NCBI GenBank assembly: GCA_947500005.1
Contig: CANMQJ010000013.1
Location: 62,001 to 126,000, forward strand
Length of the DNA: 64,000 nucleotides
Source of the DNA: an uncultured Paracoccaceae bacterium
Lineage (GTDB): Bacteria; Pseudomonadota; Alphaproteobacteria; Rhodobacterales; Rhodobacteraceae
Reading direction: 5' to 3'
Numbering within the stretch: position 1 is the stretch's first letter; each line of letters begins with the position of its first letter. This document shows positions 39,038-50,727 of this stretch, piece after piece. Both the position numbers and the translations under genes were made by a program. Below the pieces are notes generated by a model that made no database searches, was not told where the DNA came from, and worked only from the letters and a program-made list of their open reading frames with translations.

Positions 39038-39946
39038 TCAGAGCGTCAGGAAAGACAGCACGTTGCCCAGCATGCCGCTGCTGGCCAATGTGGCCACGGC
39101 GCCGGTCAGGGCCAGAACCTGGGTGTTGAGCCGGAAATCCTCGCCGCGAACCAGGTTGACGACTGCCATCGAGGCCGCAACCGGCGCCGACACGAAGCAA
39201 AGCATCCCGGTCATGCCCCAAGCGGTGAGACGGCGGATGTCGCTTTCCGCCTTCTCCTCGGGGCTCTGCGCGTCGACCTCGTTGGGGTGGGGCGTGGCGC
39301 GAAAGGCGAGTGCCAGCGCTTCCTCATCGGTCAACCGCACGAAGCCCGCTTCGCCCTCATGGGCGGCCCGGCCCGCGATCCGGTCGTATTGCATTGCGAG
39401 TTCGGGCGCGGTTTCCTCGATATCGGCGAAACGCTTGCCCTTGTTCGCGATGACCTGCTGGCGGCTGTGTACGCGGCGCGGCGAGACATTGGCGAAGGCG
39501 CCGAGAAACTGCTCGATCGTCAGGTGCACATCTGGGCTGAGCCATTCGATGTATTCCGAGGCATAGATGTCCACCATCCGGTAGAGCATCACCACCAGCA
39601 TCAGCTCGGAAATGTCCCGGTCATCCAGGCCGGCGGAGACCGGCGTGAGTTCGATCGACAGCCGCTGCTTGTCGCGCGGCTTGCGCGGTTTTACGCGGCG
39701 ATTGAGCCCGGCCGCATCGTCGAGCAGCATGTCGCGCTCGCCGCCCGGCAAGGTTTCGAGGGTCAGCTTGACCATGTAGTGGCTTGCGACGACGCGCGCT
39801 TCCATCGGGGACGTGATCGTCTGACGGTCAACCGGGTGACCGTAATCCTCGAGCGTGGCCGTGGTGATCCTGCAGAAACGGTCCAGTGCTCCGTCCGTAT
39901 CCCCCAGAAAAACCAGCCCACCGTGATACCTGCCTGCCTGTGTCAC
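39038..39946 (-). CDS. Unknown protein with two C-terminal membrane helices
   Basis: A 302-residue protein I do not recognise. The N-terminal ~230 residues look soluble (GRYHGGLVFLGDTDGALDRF, SVAGLDDRD-like acidic stretch, DIYASEYIEWLSPDVHLTIE). Two hydrophobic helices end it (MTGMLCFVSAPVAASMAVVNL and VLALTGAVATLASSGMLGNVL), suggesting a tail-anchored membrane protein. A GTG at 39946 with GGAGG nine bases upstream is a better start than the ATG at 39985, which has none. Homologues are expected mainly in Rhodobacterales. No functional clue comes from its neighbours. Confidence 0.75.
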   Translation of the reverse strand: MTQAGRYHGGLVFLGDTDGALDRFCRITTATLEDYGHPVDRQTITSPMEARVVASHYMVKLTLETLPGGERDMLLDDAAGLNRRVKPRKPRDKQRLSIELTPVSAGLDDRDISELMLVVMLYRMVDIYASEYIEWLSPDVHLTIEQFLGAFANVSPRRVHSRQQVIANKGKRFADIEETAPELAMQYDRIAGRAAHEGEAGFVRLTDEEALALAFRATPHPNEVDAQSPEEKAESDIRRLTAWGMTGMLCFVSAPVAASMAVVNLVRGEDFRLNTQVLALTGAVATLASSGMLGNVLSFLTL

Positions 39947-40157
39947 AGCGAGAATCCTCCGTTGCGTGTGTTCTCTGCAGATCAAACTACGTATCGATGT
40001 AGGAGAAATTTTGTCTCGAATTGTGTTTTCGAAGGGCAGTTTCCTGTTTTTTCACAAATTGGTGACGCTGTGGAAACCATGGAAACAAGGGGATCGACGC
40101 GAAACATGGCAAGATCTAGGCAACCATACGGCGAACAGGCGACCCAGGAGGGACGGG

Positions 40158-40961
40158 TCACCCGTCGATTCGACCCGCCATGATTGCAATCGCCTGCTGA
40201 TAGACGCTGGCTGCATTCCACTGTTTTATGACTGCAAAATTGGGCTGGCCGGGTTGATAACCCTGTCCTGGCCGCCACCCCTTCGCGCGCAGGAAGTTCG
40301 CCGTAGAGGCGAGTGCGTCGGTGATGTTGTAGAAATCGACCCTTCCATCGCCGGTTGCATCGACCCCATAAGCCAGCGCATTTCCGGGCAGGAACTGGGT
40401 GTGACCCAATTCGCCGTGTTTCGCGCCCTTCGTCGCGCCGGTGATGGCCCCCCGGTCCACCAGTTTCAGCGCGCCGATGGCGTGCGGCTTGAAAAAGTCC
40501 GACCGCCGGCAATCGTAGGCCAGGGTGGTGATGGCCGACACGACCGAACTGTCGCCCATGAATCCACCGAATCCCGTCTCCATCCCGTGAATGGCGATAA
40601 GGACGCCGGCCGGTACGCCGTACTGCCGCTCGAGCGCGGCATAGAAATTTGGGTTCGCGGCCTTTCGCTGACGGCCCTGACGCACGATCGTGTCTGCTCC
40701 GCGCACCTGCATGAACTTCTCCAGCGAATACCGGAAGCTCTTCTGGTTGCGGTCTGCCGCGATCGTGCTGCTGGCATATTGTGACCGTGCCAGCGCATCC
40801 AGCCCGCGCTGGCCGACACCGGCGCGTCGCGCCTCTTGCGCGAAGTCCCGTTTCCACACCTCGAAGCCCGCCGCCGTGTTCCCGCATTGCGCGGCGGCAA
40901 GCGGCAGGGCGGTGGCAAGGGACAGGGCCAGGCTGAGAGTGAAGGTGGTGAAACGGGGCAT
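40158..40961 (-). CDS. Lytic murein transglycosylase (MltB-like)
   Basis: A 267-residue exported peptidoglycan-cleaving enzyme: signal peptide (1-24), then an SLT_2/MltB-type domain with the catalytic Glu in AIHGMETGFGGFMG, LAYDCRRSDFF, GELGHTQFLPGNAL and GDGRVDFYNITDALASTANFL. It cleaves MurNAc-GlcNAc bonds to 1,6-anhydro products in wall turnover. No peptidoglycan-binding domain is attached. The TGA stop forms the loop of a 6-bp hairpin (40152-40166). Monocistronic by spacing. Confidence 0.92.
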   Translation of the reverse strand: MPRFTTFTLSLALSLATALPLAAAQCGNTAAGFEVWKRDFAQEARRAGVGQRGLDALARSQYASSTIAADRNQKSFRYSLEKFMQVRGADTIVRQGRQRKAANPNFYAALERQYGVPAGVLIAIHGMETGFGGFMGDSSVVSAITTLAYDCRRSDFFKPHAIGALKLVDRGAITGATKGAKHGELGHTQFLPGNALAYGVDATGDGRVDFYNITDALASTANFLRAKGWRPGQGYQPGQPNFAVIKQWNAASVYQQAIAIMAGRIDG

Positions 40962-41051
40962 TGCGGTCTCCGATCAATAAAGACTTCTGGTCAACGACAC
41001 GGTGATACAAACGTTCCACCAGTTTCCGGCGCAGTGGCCGCCCGGTCAACG

Positions 41052-41079
41052 AAAAAGGGGCGCCTGCGCGGCGCCCCTT
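41052..41079 (-). terminator. Intrinsic terminator of glnBA
   Basis: Downstream of the glnA stop on the minus strand lies a perfect 10-bp stem (AAGGGGCGCC / GGCGCCCCTT) with a 5-nt loop, followed by a T run on the minus strand (five A at 41052-41056 on plus). A standard Rho-independent terminator. Confidence 0.92.
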
Positions 41080-41100
41080 CGGATGGTCGGCCTCTGCCGG

Positions 41101-42504
41101 TCAGCAGCTGTAATACATGCCGTATTCGACCGGATGCGGAGTGTGCTCGTAGGTTTCCACCTCTTCCATCTTGAGGGCGATGTAGCCCGCGATCTGGTCC
41201 TTGGTGAACACGTCTCCCTGCAGCAGGAAATCGTGATCTCCCGCCAGCGCCTCCAGCGCCTCGCGCAGCGACCCGCAGACGGTGGGAATGCCGGCCAGTT
41301 CTTCGGCGGGCAGGTCGTAGAGGTTCTTGTCCATCGCCTCGCCCGGATCGATCTTGTTCTTGATCCCGTCAAGACCGGCCATCAGGAGCGCCGCAAAGGC
41401 CAGGTAGGGGTTCGCCGACGGGTCGGGGAAGCGGGCCTCGACACGCTTGGCCTTGGGCGACTCGGTCCACGGAATACGCACGCAGCCCGAGCGGTTGCGG
41501 GCCGAATAGGCGCGTAGAACGGGGGCCTCGAAGCCGGGGATCAGGCGCTTGTAGGAGTTGGTCGAGGGGTTGGTGAAGGCGTTCAGCGTCTTGGCATGCT
41601 TGAGGATGCCGCCGATGAACCACAGAGCCTCGTCCGAGAGATCGGCATATTTGTCGCCCGCGAAGAGCGGCTTGCCGTCCTTCCAGATCGACATGTTGAC
41701 GTGCATGCCCGTCCCGTTGTCGCCCGCGATGGGCTTGGGCATGAAGGTGGCCGACTTGCCATAGGCGTGCGCCACGTTGTGGATGACGTACTTGTACTTC
41801 TGCATCTCGTCGGCCTGCTTGGTCAGGCTGTCGAAGATCAGGCCAAGCTCGTGCTGGCAGGAGGCCACCTCGTGGTGGTGCTTGTCGACCTTCATGCCCA
41901 GGCGCTTCATGGTCGAGAGCATTTCCGAGCGCAGGTCCTGCGCCTCGTCGATCGGGTTGACGGGGAAATAGCCGCCCTTGACGCCGGGCCGGTGGCCCAT
42001 GTTGCCCATCTCGTACTCGGTGTCGGTGTTCCACGATGCGTCGGTTGCGTCGACCTCGTAGGAGACCTTGTTGATCGTGTTGGAATAGCGCACGTCGTCG
42101 AAGAGGAAGAATTCCGCCTCGGGGCCGAAATAGGCCGCGTCGCCGATGCCCGAGGATTTCAGGTAGGCCTCGGCCTTCTGCGCGGTGCCGCGCGGGTCAC
42201 GCTCGTAGGATTCTCCGGTATCTGGTTCGACGACCGAGCAATGCAGGCAGACAGTCTTTTCGGCGTAGAACGGATCGACATAGGCGCTCGCGAGGTCGGG
42301 CATCAGTTTCATGTCGGAGGCTTCGATCGATTTCCAGCCGGCGATCGAGGAGCCGTCGAACATGAAGCCTTCCTCAAGGAAGTCTTCGTCGACCTGGTCT
42401 GCCATGATCGTCACATGCTGCAACTTGCCGCGCGGATCGGTGAAGCGGATGTCGACATACATCGCATCCTCGTCCTTGATCAGCTTCAGAACGTCATTGC
42501 TCAT
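41101..42504 (-). CDS. glnA: Glutamine synthetase type I
   Basis: Ammonia-assimilating enzyme making glutamine from glutamate, 467 residues, GSI-beta type. Visible signatures: [71 protein letters not shown] and the adenylylation loop [10 protein letters not shown] with Tyr near 397. Adenylylation control by GlnE is therefore expected. It follows glnB by 34 bp in the standard glnBA order and is closed by an intrinsic terminator. Confidence 0.98.
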   Translation of the reverse strand: MSNDVLKLIKDEDAMYVDIRFTDPRGKLQHVTIMADQVDEDFLEEGFMFDGSSIAGWKSIEASDMKLMPDLASAYVDPFYAEKTVCLHCSVVEPDTGESYERDPRGTAQKAEAYLKSSGIGDAAYFGPEAEFFLFDDVRYSNTINKVSYEVDATDASWNTDTEYEMGNMGHRPGVKGGYFPVNPIDEAQDLRSEMLSTMKRLGMKVDKHHHEVASCQHELGLIFDSLTKQADEMQKYKYVIHNVAHAYGKSATFMPKPIAGDNGTGMHVNMSIWKDGKPLFAGDKYADLSDEALWFIGGILKHAKTLNAFTNPSTNSYKRLIPGFEAPVLRAYSARNRSGCVRIPWTESPKAKRVEARFPDPSANPYLAFAALLMAGLDGIKNKIDPGEAMDKNLYDLPAEELAGIPTVCGSLREALEALAGDHDFLLQGDVFTKDQIAGYIALKMEEVETYEHTPHPVEYGMYYSC

Positions 42505-42538
42505 TCTCTTCAGTCCTCTTCTCTGAGAAATGTATCTG

Positions 42539-44602
<2,064 letters not shown>

Positions 44603-45122
44603 AGGATATGCGGTCGGTCGAAGCGCAGCTGGATCAGGTCGAGATGTCGTTCGCCGAGGTCGCGAATGAACTCCCCGTCCACCAGATCTTCGGATTTTGC
44701 CAATGTTTGCAATCGGTTGAACATTGCCTTGGCGCGCCAGTCGCGGATCAGGACGGGCTGTGCAGCGGGCAGGACGAGGCCGCAGGGAAAGCGGATGGCC
44801 CGGGTCCTGATCCGGACGCGGCGCAGTCCGCGCAAGATGGCGGTGCCGCTGTCGCGGGTGATTACCCGGTCGTCCTGGCAGAGATGCTCTGCCGGAATTT
44901 CTCCGTCCAGAGTCAATAGGTTGGCGGTCGCAGGGCAGCCTGTTTCAAGGGTCGAGAATAGATGGGGAGAAGGGTGGGGAGTGACCCCGCCTTCACGCCC
45001 GACCGTGTTCGGTTTCATGGCGTTGCTCGTTCTTGTGCCTCGTTATTATTCGGGCAGGATATTGCGAAACCGTTCAGATGTCGCGGTTTTTTTGAGGCGG
45101 GGGTACCGAATGTCTGGGGGTG

Positions 45123-45134
45123 TTTTGTACAAAA
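45123..45134. promoter_or_regulatory. Palindromic box 1 (TTTTGTACAAAA)
   Basis: A perfect 12-bp palindrome in the 277-bp gap between the divergent Hint gene and the RND operon. An identical copy lies 41 bp further on. Together they look like a repressor or activator operator, probably for the RND operon. Confidence 0.7.
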
Positions 45135-45163
45135 CGCACCGCGCCCACAGGGCTGATTGACCG

Positions 45164-45175
45164 TTTTGTACAAAA
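45164..45175. promoter_or_regulatory. Palindromic box 2 (TTTTGTACAAAA)
   Basis: Second perfect copy of the 12-bp palindrome, 41 bp from the first start to start (about four helical turns), so both face the same side of the DNA. The preceding G is also shared. It lies 120 bp before the RND adaptor start. Confidence 0.7.
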
Positions 45176-45295
45176 TTCTTCGCCCCTCGGAGCCCTGCGG
45201 CGATTGTGTCGCGTGGCGTGGGAGCGCATCATTGCCTAGATTGAAATCAAATTTTTGAATATGATACAGGCCGTGTTCCGGCCGGGAGAAATGAG

Positions 45296-46270
45296 ATGTC
45301 GAGACTCCTGATCCTTTTCTGCGTCATGCTCTGGCCCCTGACCCTTTCCGCGCAGGAGGGGGCGCAGGCCGAGCGGGTCGAGCTGACCGAGTGGAAGGCG
45401 GTCTTCGGCCGGATCGAGGCGCGCGACCGGGTGCCCGCGCGCACGCGGCTGGGCGGGACGCTGACCGAAGTCGCGGTGGCCGAGGGATCCGAGGTGATGC
45501 GAGGTGAACAGATCGCCAGCGTCCGGGACGAGAAGCTGGCGCTACAACTGGGGGCGGTCGATGCACAGCTGTCCTCGCTGACGGCGCAACTGGAGAACGC
45601 GAAAACCGAACTGGCACGGGGCGAGAACCTGCTGGAGAGGGGCGTGACGACGGCGCAGCGGCTGGACCAGCTGCGCACGCAGGTCGACGTGATCGAGGGG
45701 CAGATCGGTGCGGCCCGGGCGGAGCGCAGCGTGCTTGAGCAGCGCGAGGCCGAAGGTGCGGTGCTCGCGCCGATTTCGGGCCGTGTGCTGAACGTGCCGG
45801 TCACCGCCGGGTCGGTGGTGATGCCGGGCGAGGCGGTGGCCGAGATCGGCGGGGGCGGGTTTTTCCTGCGGATCGCGGTGCCGGAGCGCCATGCCACCTT
45901 CCTGGCCGAAGGGGACGAGATCCGGATCAGCACGCCCGAGGGCGAGGCGACGGGCACGCTGGAGCGGATCTATCCGCTGATCGAGAATGGCAGGGTCGTG
46001 GCCGATGTCGCGGTCGAGGGGCTGGCCACGGATTTCGTCGATGCCCGCGTTCTGGTCCGCCTGCCGATCGGGCGGCGCGAGGCGCTGGTCGTGCCCGCCG
46101 CGGCGGTCGAGACGCGGATGGGCCTGGATTTCGTGACGGTAAGCGGACCCGAGGGGCCGGTGCGCCGTGCGGTCGTGGTAGGGGCGCCGCGCGATGTGCA
46201 GGGGCGCGAGATGGTCGAGATCCTGTCCGGCCTCGAAGGCGGCGAAGAGCTGGTGACCGGTGATGAGTGA
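45296..46270 (+). CDS. RND efflux periplasmic adaptor (membrane fusion protein)
   Basis: A 324-residue HlyD/AcrA-family protein. Signal peptide SRLLILFCVMLWPLTLSA; a lipoyl half (ARTRLGGTLTEVAVAEGSEV) and its partner half (GAVLAPISGRVLNVPVTAGSV) flank a coiled coil (~75-150, LGAVDAQLSSLTAQLENAK); a beta-barrel and membrane-proximal domain follow. It links the RND pump to an outer-membrane channel. It overlaps the pump gene by 8-11 bp. No TolC-like gene is in the operon, so the channel must be supplied from elsewhere. Confidence 0.93.
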   Translation: MSRLLILFCVMLWPLTLSAQEGAQAERVELTEWKAVFGRIEARDRVPARTRLGGTLTEVAVAEGSEVMRGEQIASVRDEKLALQLGAVDAQLSSLTAQLENAKTELARGENLLERGVTTAQRLDQLRTQVDVIEGQIGAARAERSVLEQREAEGAVLAPISGRVLNVPVTAGSVVMPGEAVAEIGGGGFFLRIAVPERHATFLAEGDEIRISTPEGEATGTLERIYPLIENGRVVADVAVEGLATDFVDARVLVRLPIGRREALVVPAAAVETRMGLDFVTVSGPEGPVRRAVVVGAPRDVQGREMVEILSGLEGGEELVTGDE

Positions 46271-49200
46271 CCCTTCCGACACCTCCCCGAAAGTCCCGCC
46301 CAAGACCCCGCTGGGGATCGCGGGCGGGCTGACGCGCGCCTTCATCCAGTCCTCGCTGACGCCGCTGATGATCCTTGCCGCGCTGGCGGTGGGGCTGGTG
46401 GCGCTGATCAGCCTGCCGCGCGAGGAGGAGCCGCAGATCTCGGTTCCGATGGTCGATATCCATATCCGCGCGCCGGGCCTGAGGGCCGAGGACGCCGCCA
46501 AGCTGGTGACCGAGCCGATGGAAACCATCGTGCAGGGCATCAGCGGGGTCGAGCATGTCTATTCCCAGACGCGCGACGATCACGTGCTGGTCATGGCGCG
46601 GTTTCTTGTCGGCACGCCCGCCGATACCGCGATCCTGCGGGTGCATGACAAGGTGCGCGCGAACATGGACCGGATCCCCGTGGGGATCGAGGAGCCGCTG
46701 ATCGTCGGGCGCGGCATCGACGACGTGGCCATCGTCGCGCTGACCCTGACGCCGCTCGCGGATGGCGGCGAGATGAGCGCCAATGACCTGACCCGCCTTG
46801 CGCGCGAATTGCAGGTGGAGCTGTCCAAGATCGGCGATGTCGGGCTGAGCTACCTGGTGGGCGAGGCGCCCGAGGCGATCCGCATCGCGCCCGATCCCGA
46901 GCGGCTGGCGCTCTATGGCGTGACGCTGCAACAGCTGGCGGGCAAGATCGAGGGCGCGAACCGGACATTCACCACCGGGCTGGTGCGCGATGGCGGCGAG
47001 CAACTGGCGTTGGTGGCGGGCGAGACGCTTCAGGCGCCGGCCGAGATCGCCAACCTGCTGCTGACCACGCGCGACAACCGGCCCGTCTATGTGCGCGACG
47101 TGGCGGATGTGAGTTTCGTTCCCGATACCTCGGACAGGATCGTGTCGAATGTCGAGCGCGGCGAGGATGGCGAGATTGTCCGGACCCCGGCGGTAACGCT
47201 GGCGCTGGCCAAGCGGGCCGGGGCCAATGCGGTGGTGGTGGCCGAGGAGATCCTGCACCGGGTCGAGCGGCTCAAGGAGGATCTGATCCCCGAGACGGTC
47301 GAGGTGAAGATCACCCGCGACTATGGCGAGACGGCGGACGAGAAGGCCAACGAACTGCTGTTCCACCTCGGCCTTGCGACCGTGTCCATCGTGGGGCTGG
47401 TGCTGATCACCATCGGCTGGCGCGAGAGCATCGTGGTCGCCGTGGTGATCCCGGTGACGATCCTGCTGACGCTGTTTTCGGCCTGGATCATGGGCTACAC
47501 GCTCAACCGCGTGTCGCTATTCGCGCTGATCTTCTCGATCGGGATCCTTGTCGATGACGCCATCGTGGTGATCGAGAACATCGCGCGGCACTGGGCGATG
47601 CCGGACAGGGAAAGCCGGGTGCAAAAGGCGATCCGCGCGGTGGCCGAGGTGGGCAACCCGACCATCGTGGCGACGCTGACCGTGGTGGCGGCGCTGTTGC
47701 CGATGCTGTTCGTGTCGGGGCTGATGGGGCCATACATGAGCCCGATCCCGGCCAATGCCTCGGCCGCGATGATATTCTCGTTTTTCGTGGCGGTGATCAT
47801 CACGCCCTGGCTGATGGTCAAGGTCGCGGGCGGGGCGCCGGCGCATGGGCACGAGGGGCCGGAGGGCGGTGCGCTGGGCCGGATCTATTCGGTGGTCGCG
47901 CGGCCCCTGCTGCGCAGCAAGGCGGGGAGCCTGGCGTTCCTGCTGGTGGCGGCGGCAATCTCCTTCGGGTCGCTGGGGCTGCTTTATACCAAGGACGTGA
48001 CGGTGAAGCTGCTGCCCTTCGACAACAAGTCGGAGCTGTCGGTGGTGATCGACCTGCCCGAGGGCGCCTCGGTCGAGGCGACGGACGCGGTGGCGCAGGA
48101 CGTGGCGCGCGAGGTGCTGAAGCTGGAGGAGGTGCTGTCGGTCCAGACCCATGCCGGGGCTGCGGCGCCCTTCAACTTCAACGGGCTGGTGCGGCATTAC
48201 TACCTGCGGGAGGAGCCGAACCTGGGCGATGTGCAGATCCAGCTGGATCACAAGGAGCATCGCGAGCGGACGAGCCACGAGATCGCGCTGGAGATCCGCG
48301 AGCGGCTGGCGGGGCTGGACCTGCCCGAAGGCGTGGCGCTGAAGACGGTGGAGCCGCCGCCGGGGCCGCCGGTGATCGCGACGCTGCTGGCCGAGGTCTA
48401 CGGGCCCGATGGCGAGACGCGGCGCGCGGCGGCCGAGAAGATCCGCGAAGCCTTCGAGGAGGTGCCCTTCATCGTCGATGTGGATGACAGTTTCGGCACC
48501 GCGCCCCGCCGGCTGCGGGTGACGGTCTCGTCGGACGCGCTGGAATTCTTCGGGGTGGAGGAGCGGGATGTCTTCACCACTCTGGCGCTGCTCAACCATG
48601 GCAGCACAGTGGGCTATTCCCATCGCGGCGAGGGGCGCTATCCGATCCCGATCACCGTGGAGCGGGACAAGGCGGACCGGGTGGTTGACGAACGCTTCCT
48701 GTCGACGCCGATCCCTGCCAACGTGCTGCCCGGCGCGCGCGGGGTGGTGGAGCTGGGCGACGTGGTGGAGATCCGCGAGGAGCGCGCCTCCTACCCGATC
48801 TTCCGCCATAACGGCCGCGCGGCCGAGATGGTGATGGCCGAGCTTGCCGGAGATTTCGAGGCGCCGCTTTACGGCATGATGGCCGTGGCCGAGCGGCTGG
48901 ACGCGATGGACTGGGAGGAGGGCATGAAGCCCGAGATCCGGCTGAACGGCCAGCCCGAGGACGAGACGGGGGTGACGCTGCTCTGGGACGGGGAGTGGGA
49001 AGTGACCTGGGTTACCTTCCGAGACATGGGCGCGGCCTTTGCCGTCGCGTTGCTGGCCATCTACATCCTTGTCGTGGCGCAGTTCGGATCCTTCCGGCTG
49101 CCGCTGGTGATCCTGACGCCGGTGCCGCTGACCTTTGTCGGGATCATGGCGGGACATTGGCTGTTCGAGGCACCGTTTTCCGCGCCCTCGATGATCGGGT

Positions 49201-49484
49201 TCATCGCGCTGGCGGGGATCATCGTGCGCAACTCGATCCTGCTGGTGGATTTCATCCGCCATGCCGACCCCGACCTGGACCCGATCGAGACGCTGATCAG
49301 CGCGGGCGCGATCCGGTTCAAGCCGATCCTGCTGACGGCGGTGGCGGCGATGATCGGCGCGGCGGTGATCCTGGCCGACCCGATCTTTCAGGGGCTGGCG
49401 CTGTCGCTTCTGTTCGGTCTGCTGAGTTCGACCCTGCTGACGGTGCTGGTGATCCCGGCCATCTATCGCGTGTTCAAGACCTGA
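46263..49484 (+). CDS. RND efflux permease (HAE-1/AcrB superfamily)
   Basis: A ~1073-residue inner-membrane pump. Twelve membrane helices around two large periplasmic loops are evident. TM4 carries the proton-relay acid pair in SIGILVDDAIVVIENIARH; PREEEPQISVPMVDI and TPADTAILRVHDKVRANMDR are typical pore-domain elements. It exports hydrophobic or amphiphilic compounds using proton motive force; the substrate is unknown. GTG at 46260 or ATG at 46263 (MSDPSDTSPK) may start it, overlapping the adaptor stop. The 3' end overlaps the convergent DUF1203 gene by 22 bp. Confidence 0.95.
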   Translation: MSDPSDTSPKVPPKTPLGIAGGLTRAFIQSSLTPLMILAALAVGLVALISLPREEEPQISVPMVDIHIRAPGLRAEDAAKLVTEPMETIVQGISGVEHVYSQTRDDHVLVMARFLVGTPADTAILRVHDKVRANMDRIPVGIEEPLIVGRGIDDVAIVALTLTPLADGGEMSANDLTRLARELQVELSKIGDVGLSYLVGEAPEAIRIAPDPERLALYGVTLQQLAGKIEGANRTFTTGLVRDGGEQLALVAGETLQAPAEIANLLLTTRDNRPVYVRDVADVSFVPDTSDRIVSNVERGEDGEIVRTPAVTLALAKRAGANAVVVAEEILHRVERLKEDLIPETVEVKITRDYGETADEKANELLFHLGLATVSIVGLVLITIGWRESIVVAVVIPVTILLTLFSAWIMGYTLNRVSLFALIFSIGILVDDAIVVIENIARHWAMPDRESRVQKAIRAVAEVGNPTIVATLTVVAALLPMLFVSGLMGPYMSPIPANASAAMIFSFFVAVIITPWLMVKVAGGAPAHGHEGPEGGALGRIYSVVARPLLRSKAGSLAFLLVAAAISFGSLGLLYTKDVTVKLLPFDNKSELSVVIDLPEGASVEATDAVAQDVAREVLKLEEVLSVQTHAGAAAPFNFNGLVRHYYLREEPNLGDVQIQLDHKEHRERTSHEIALEIRERLAGLDLPEGVALKTVEPPPGPPVIATLLAEVYGPDGETRRAAAEKIREAFEEVPFIVDVDDSFGTAPRRLRVTVSSDALEFFGVEERDVFTTLALLNHGSTVGYSHRGEGRYPIPITVERDKADRVVDERFLSTPIPANVLPGARGVVELGDVVEIREERASYPIFRHNGRAAEMVMAELAGDFEAPLYGMMAVAERLDAMDWEEGMKPEIRLNGQPEDETGVTLLWDGEWEVTWVTFRDMGAAFAVALLAIYILVVAQFGSFRLPLVILTPVPLTFVGIMAGHWLFEAPFSAPSMIGFIALAGIIVRNSILLVDFIRHADPDLDPIETLISAGAIRFKPILLTAVAAMIGAAVILADPIFQGLALSLLFGLLSSTLLTVLVIPAIYRVFKT

Positions 49485-49942
49485 GCACGCTCTGCCCGGA
49501 CGTGGAAACAGTTGTTCGCGGCCGAGCGGATATGGACGAAGGAGATCGCGGGATCGGCCAGCAGGTCGCGGCAGCGCGACAGGATCTGCGGCGTGGGTGT
49601 GACGCCGCCCGTCCCATAGACGATCCGCTCGCCCGCGTCATAGCCGCGGGTGATGTAGCTGTCGGATGTCAGGAAAGCGGGCAGCCGGTCCTCGCATGTG
49701 CCGGAAGGGCAGTCCTGGGCGCACAGAAAGATCGGCCCGGTTTCGGCATAGGGCTGGGTCGTGGTGAAGGGTTTGCAGGCGAGAACCAGATAGGGGGTCC
49801 GCGTGCGTTGCAGGCAGTGGCGGCAGGGGATGCCGTCCGGATCGGCGGGCCTGCGCTCGGGCGGGTGGCCGTTCGCATCGGGGGCACCGCGCCGCAGCGC
49901 GCGGGCGTAATCGGTGGGCAGGGCGGTGAAACGGATGGTCAT
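49463..49942 (-). CDS. DUF1203 protein
   Basis: A 159-residue protein of the DUF1203 family: RFTALPTDYARALRRGAPDA, PCRHCLQ (Cys pair), PYAETGPIFLCAQDCP, YDAGERIVYGTG and the terminal SFVHIRSAANNCFHVRAER are family-like. Function is not established; the paired Cys/His suggest metal binding. It ends inside the 3' end of the RND pump gene (22-bp overlap) and precedes hutC with no operon link. Confidence 0.85.
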   Translation of the reverse strand: MTIRFTALPTDYARALRRGAPDANGHPPERRPADPDGIPCRHCLQRTRTPYLVLACKPFTTTQPYAETGPIFLCAQDCPSGTCEDRLPAFLTSDSYITRGYDAGERIVYGTGGVTPTPQILSRCRDLLADPAISFVHIRSAANNCFHVRAERAQVLNTR

Positions 49943-50028
49943 TCGGTGACTCCTGTGGCGGTTCTGCCCGGAGGTCTGCCGGTATTGCCGCTGTCAGACG
50001 ACCCGTTTCCTGCGAAAACGGATCGGCG

Positions 50029-50727
50029 TCAGGTTCGGGTGATCAGCTGGTACCCCGGCGCGGTCACCGCCTTGACGGTGGTGATCGGCGCGTCCTCGAT
50101 CCATGTCGTCCGCTCGATGACGAAAAGCGCGGCACCTGCCTCGGTTCCCAGGAGATCGGCGAGGCGGGCATCGGCGGTTTCGGCATAGAAGCGCAGTTCG
50201 AACCGCGTGTAGGGCTTGTGCAGCACCAGCCATTCATTGGCGCTTTGCCGGGTCAGGTCCACGTCGCGGATCTCGGGCGAGGTGTCGAGACTGACCCAGC
50301 GATCCTCGTACATGTAGGGGTGGCCGTCGGAGAGGTGCAGCGCCTCGACACGCAGCATCTCGCGCGGGCTGACCTGTTCCAGCCGGGCCTGTATCTGCCG
50401 GGGGGCGGGGCCTGTCTGCTGGTCGATCAGCTGATAGCCGTATTGCCCGCCCTTCGCCTCGACCTCGTGCCTTGTGATGGGGATGTCGAGCACGGCGCGG
50501 GTGACGGGGTCGGGGCGCACGCGGGTGCCGCCCTTGCGCCGCCTTTCGATGATGCCCGCATCCGAGAGGTCCTGCATCGCGCGCTGCACGGTGGAGCGGG
50601 CGCAATCCATCTCTTCGGCCAAATCCGCGTCTCGGGGTAGCTTGTCGCCGGGGGCGTAGCGGCCTGACAGGATCTGTTCGTGGATCCTTTCGCGGATCTC
50701 GCGCCAGCTTTGCCGGGACGGGGTCAT
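50029..50727 (-). CDS. hutC: Histidine utilisation repressor HutC (GntR/UTRA family)
   Basis: A 232-residue regulator. The N-terminal winged helix (5-75; IHEQILSGRYAPGDKLPRD, CARSTVQRAMQDLSDAG) is followed by an UTRA ligand-binding domain (~95-230; LEQVSPREMLRVEALHL, FVIERTTWIEDAPIT). HutC proteins repress hut genes and are released by urocanate. The ATG at 50727 shares its first base with the hutF stop (TGATG), so hutF and hutC are translationally coupled. The likely operator is the palindrome at 52111-52124. Confidence 0.95.
   Translation of the reverse strand: MTPSRQSWREIRERIHEQILSGRYAPGDKLPRDADLAEEMDCARSTVQRAMQDLSDAGIIERRRKGGTRVRPDPVTRAVLDIPITRHEVEAKGGQYGYQLIDQQTGPAPRQIQARLEQVSPREMLRVEALHLSDGHPYMYEDRWVSLDTSPEIRDVDLTRQSANEWLVLHKPYTRFELRFYAETADARLADLLGTEAGAALFVIERTTWIEDAPITTVKAVTAPGYQLITRT

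Noticed and set aside
45241..45268. TTGAAA-N16-GATACA promoter for the RND operon
   Set aside because: The -10 match is poor and alternative spacings are equally weak. The palindromes upstream are the stronger regulatory signal.
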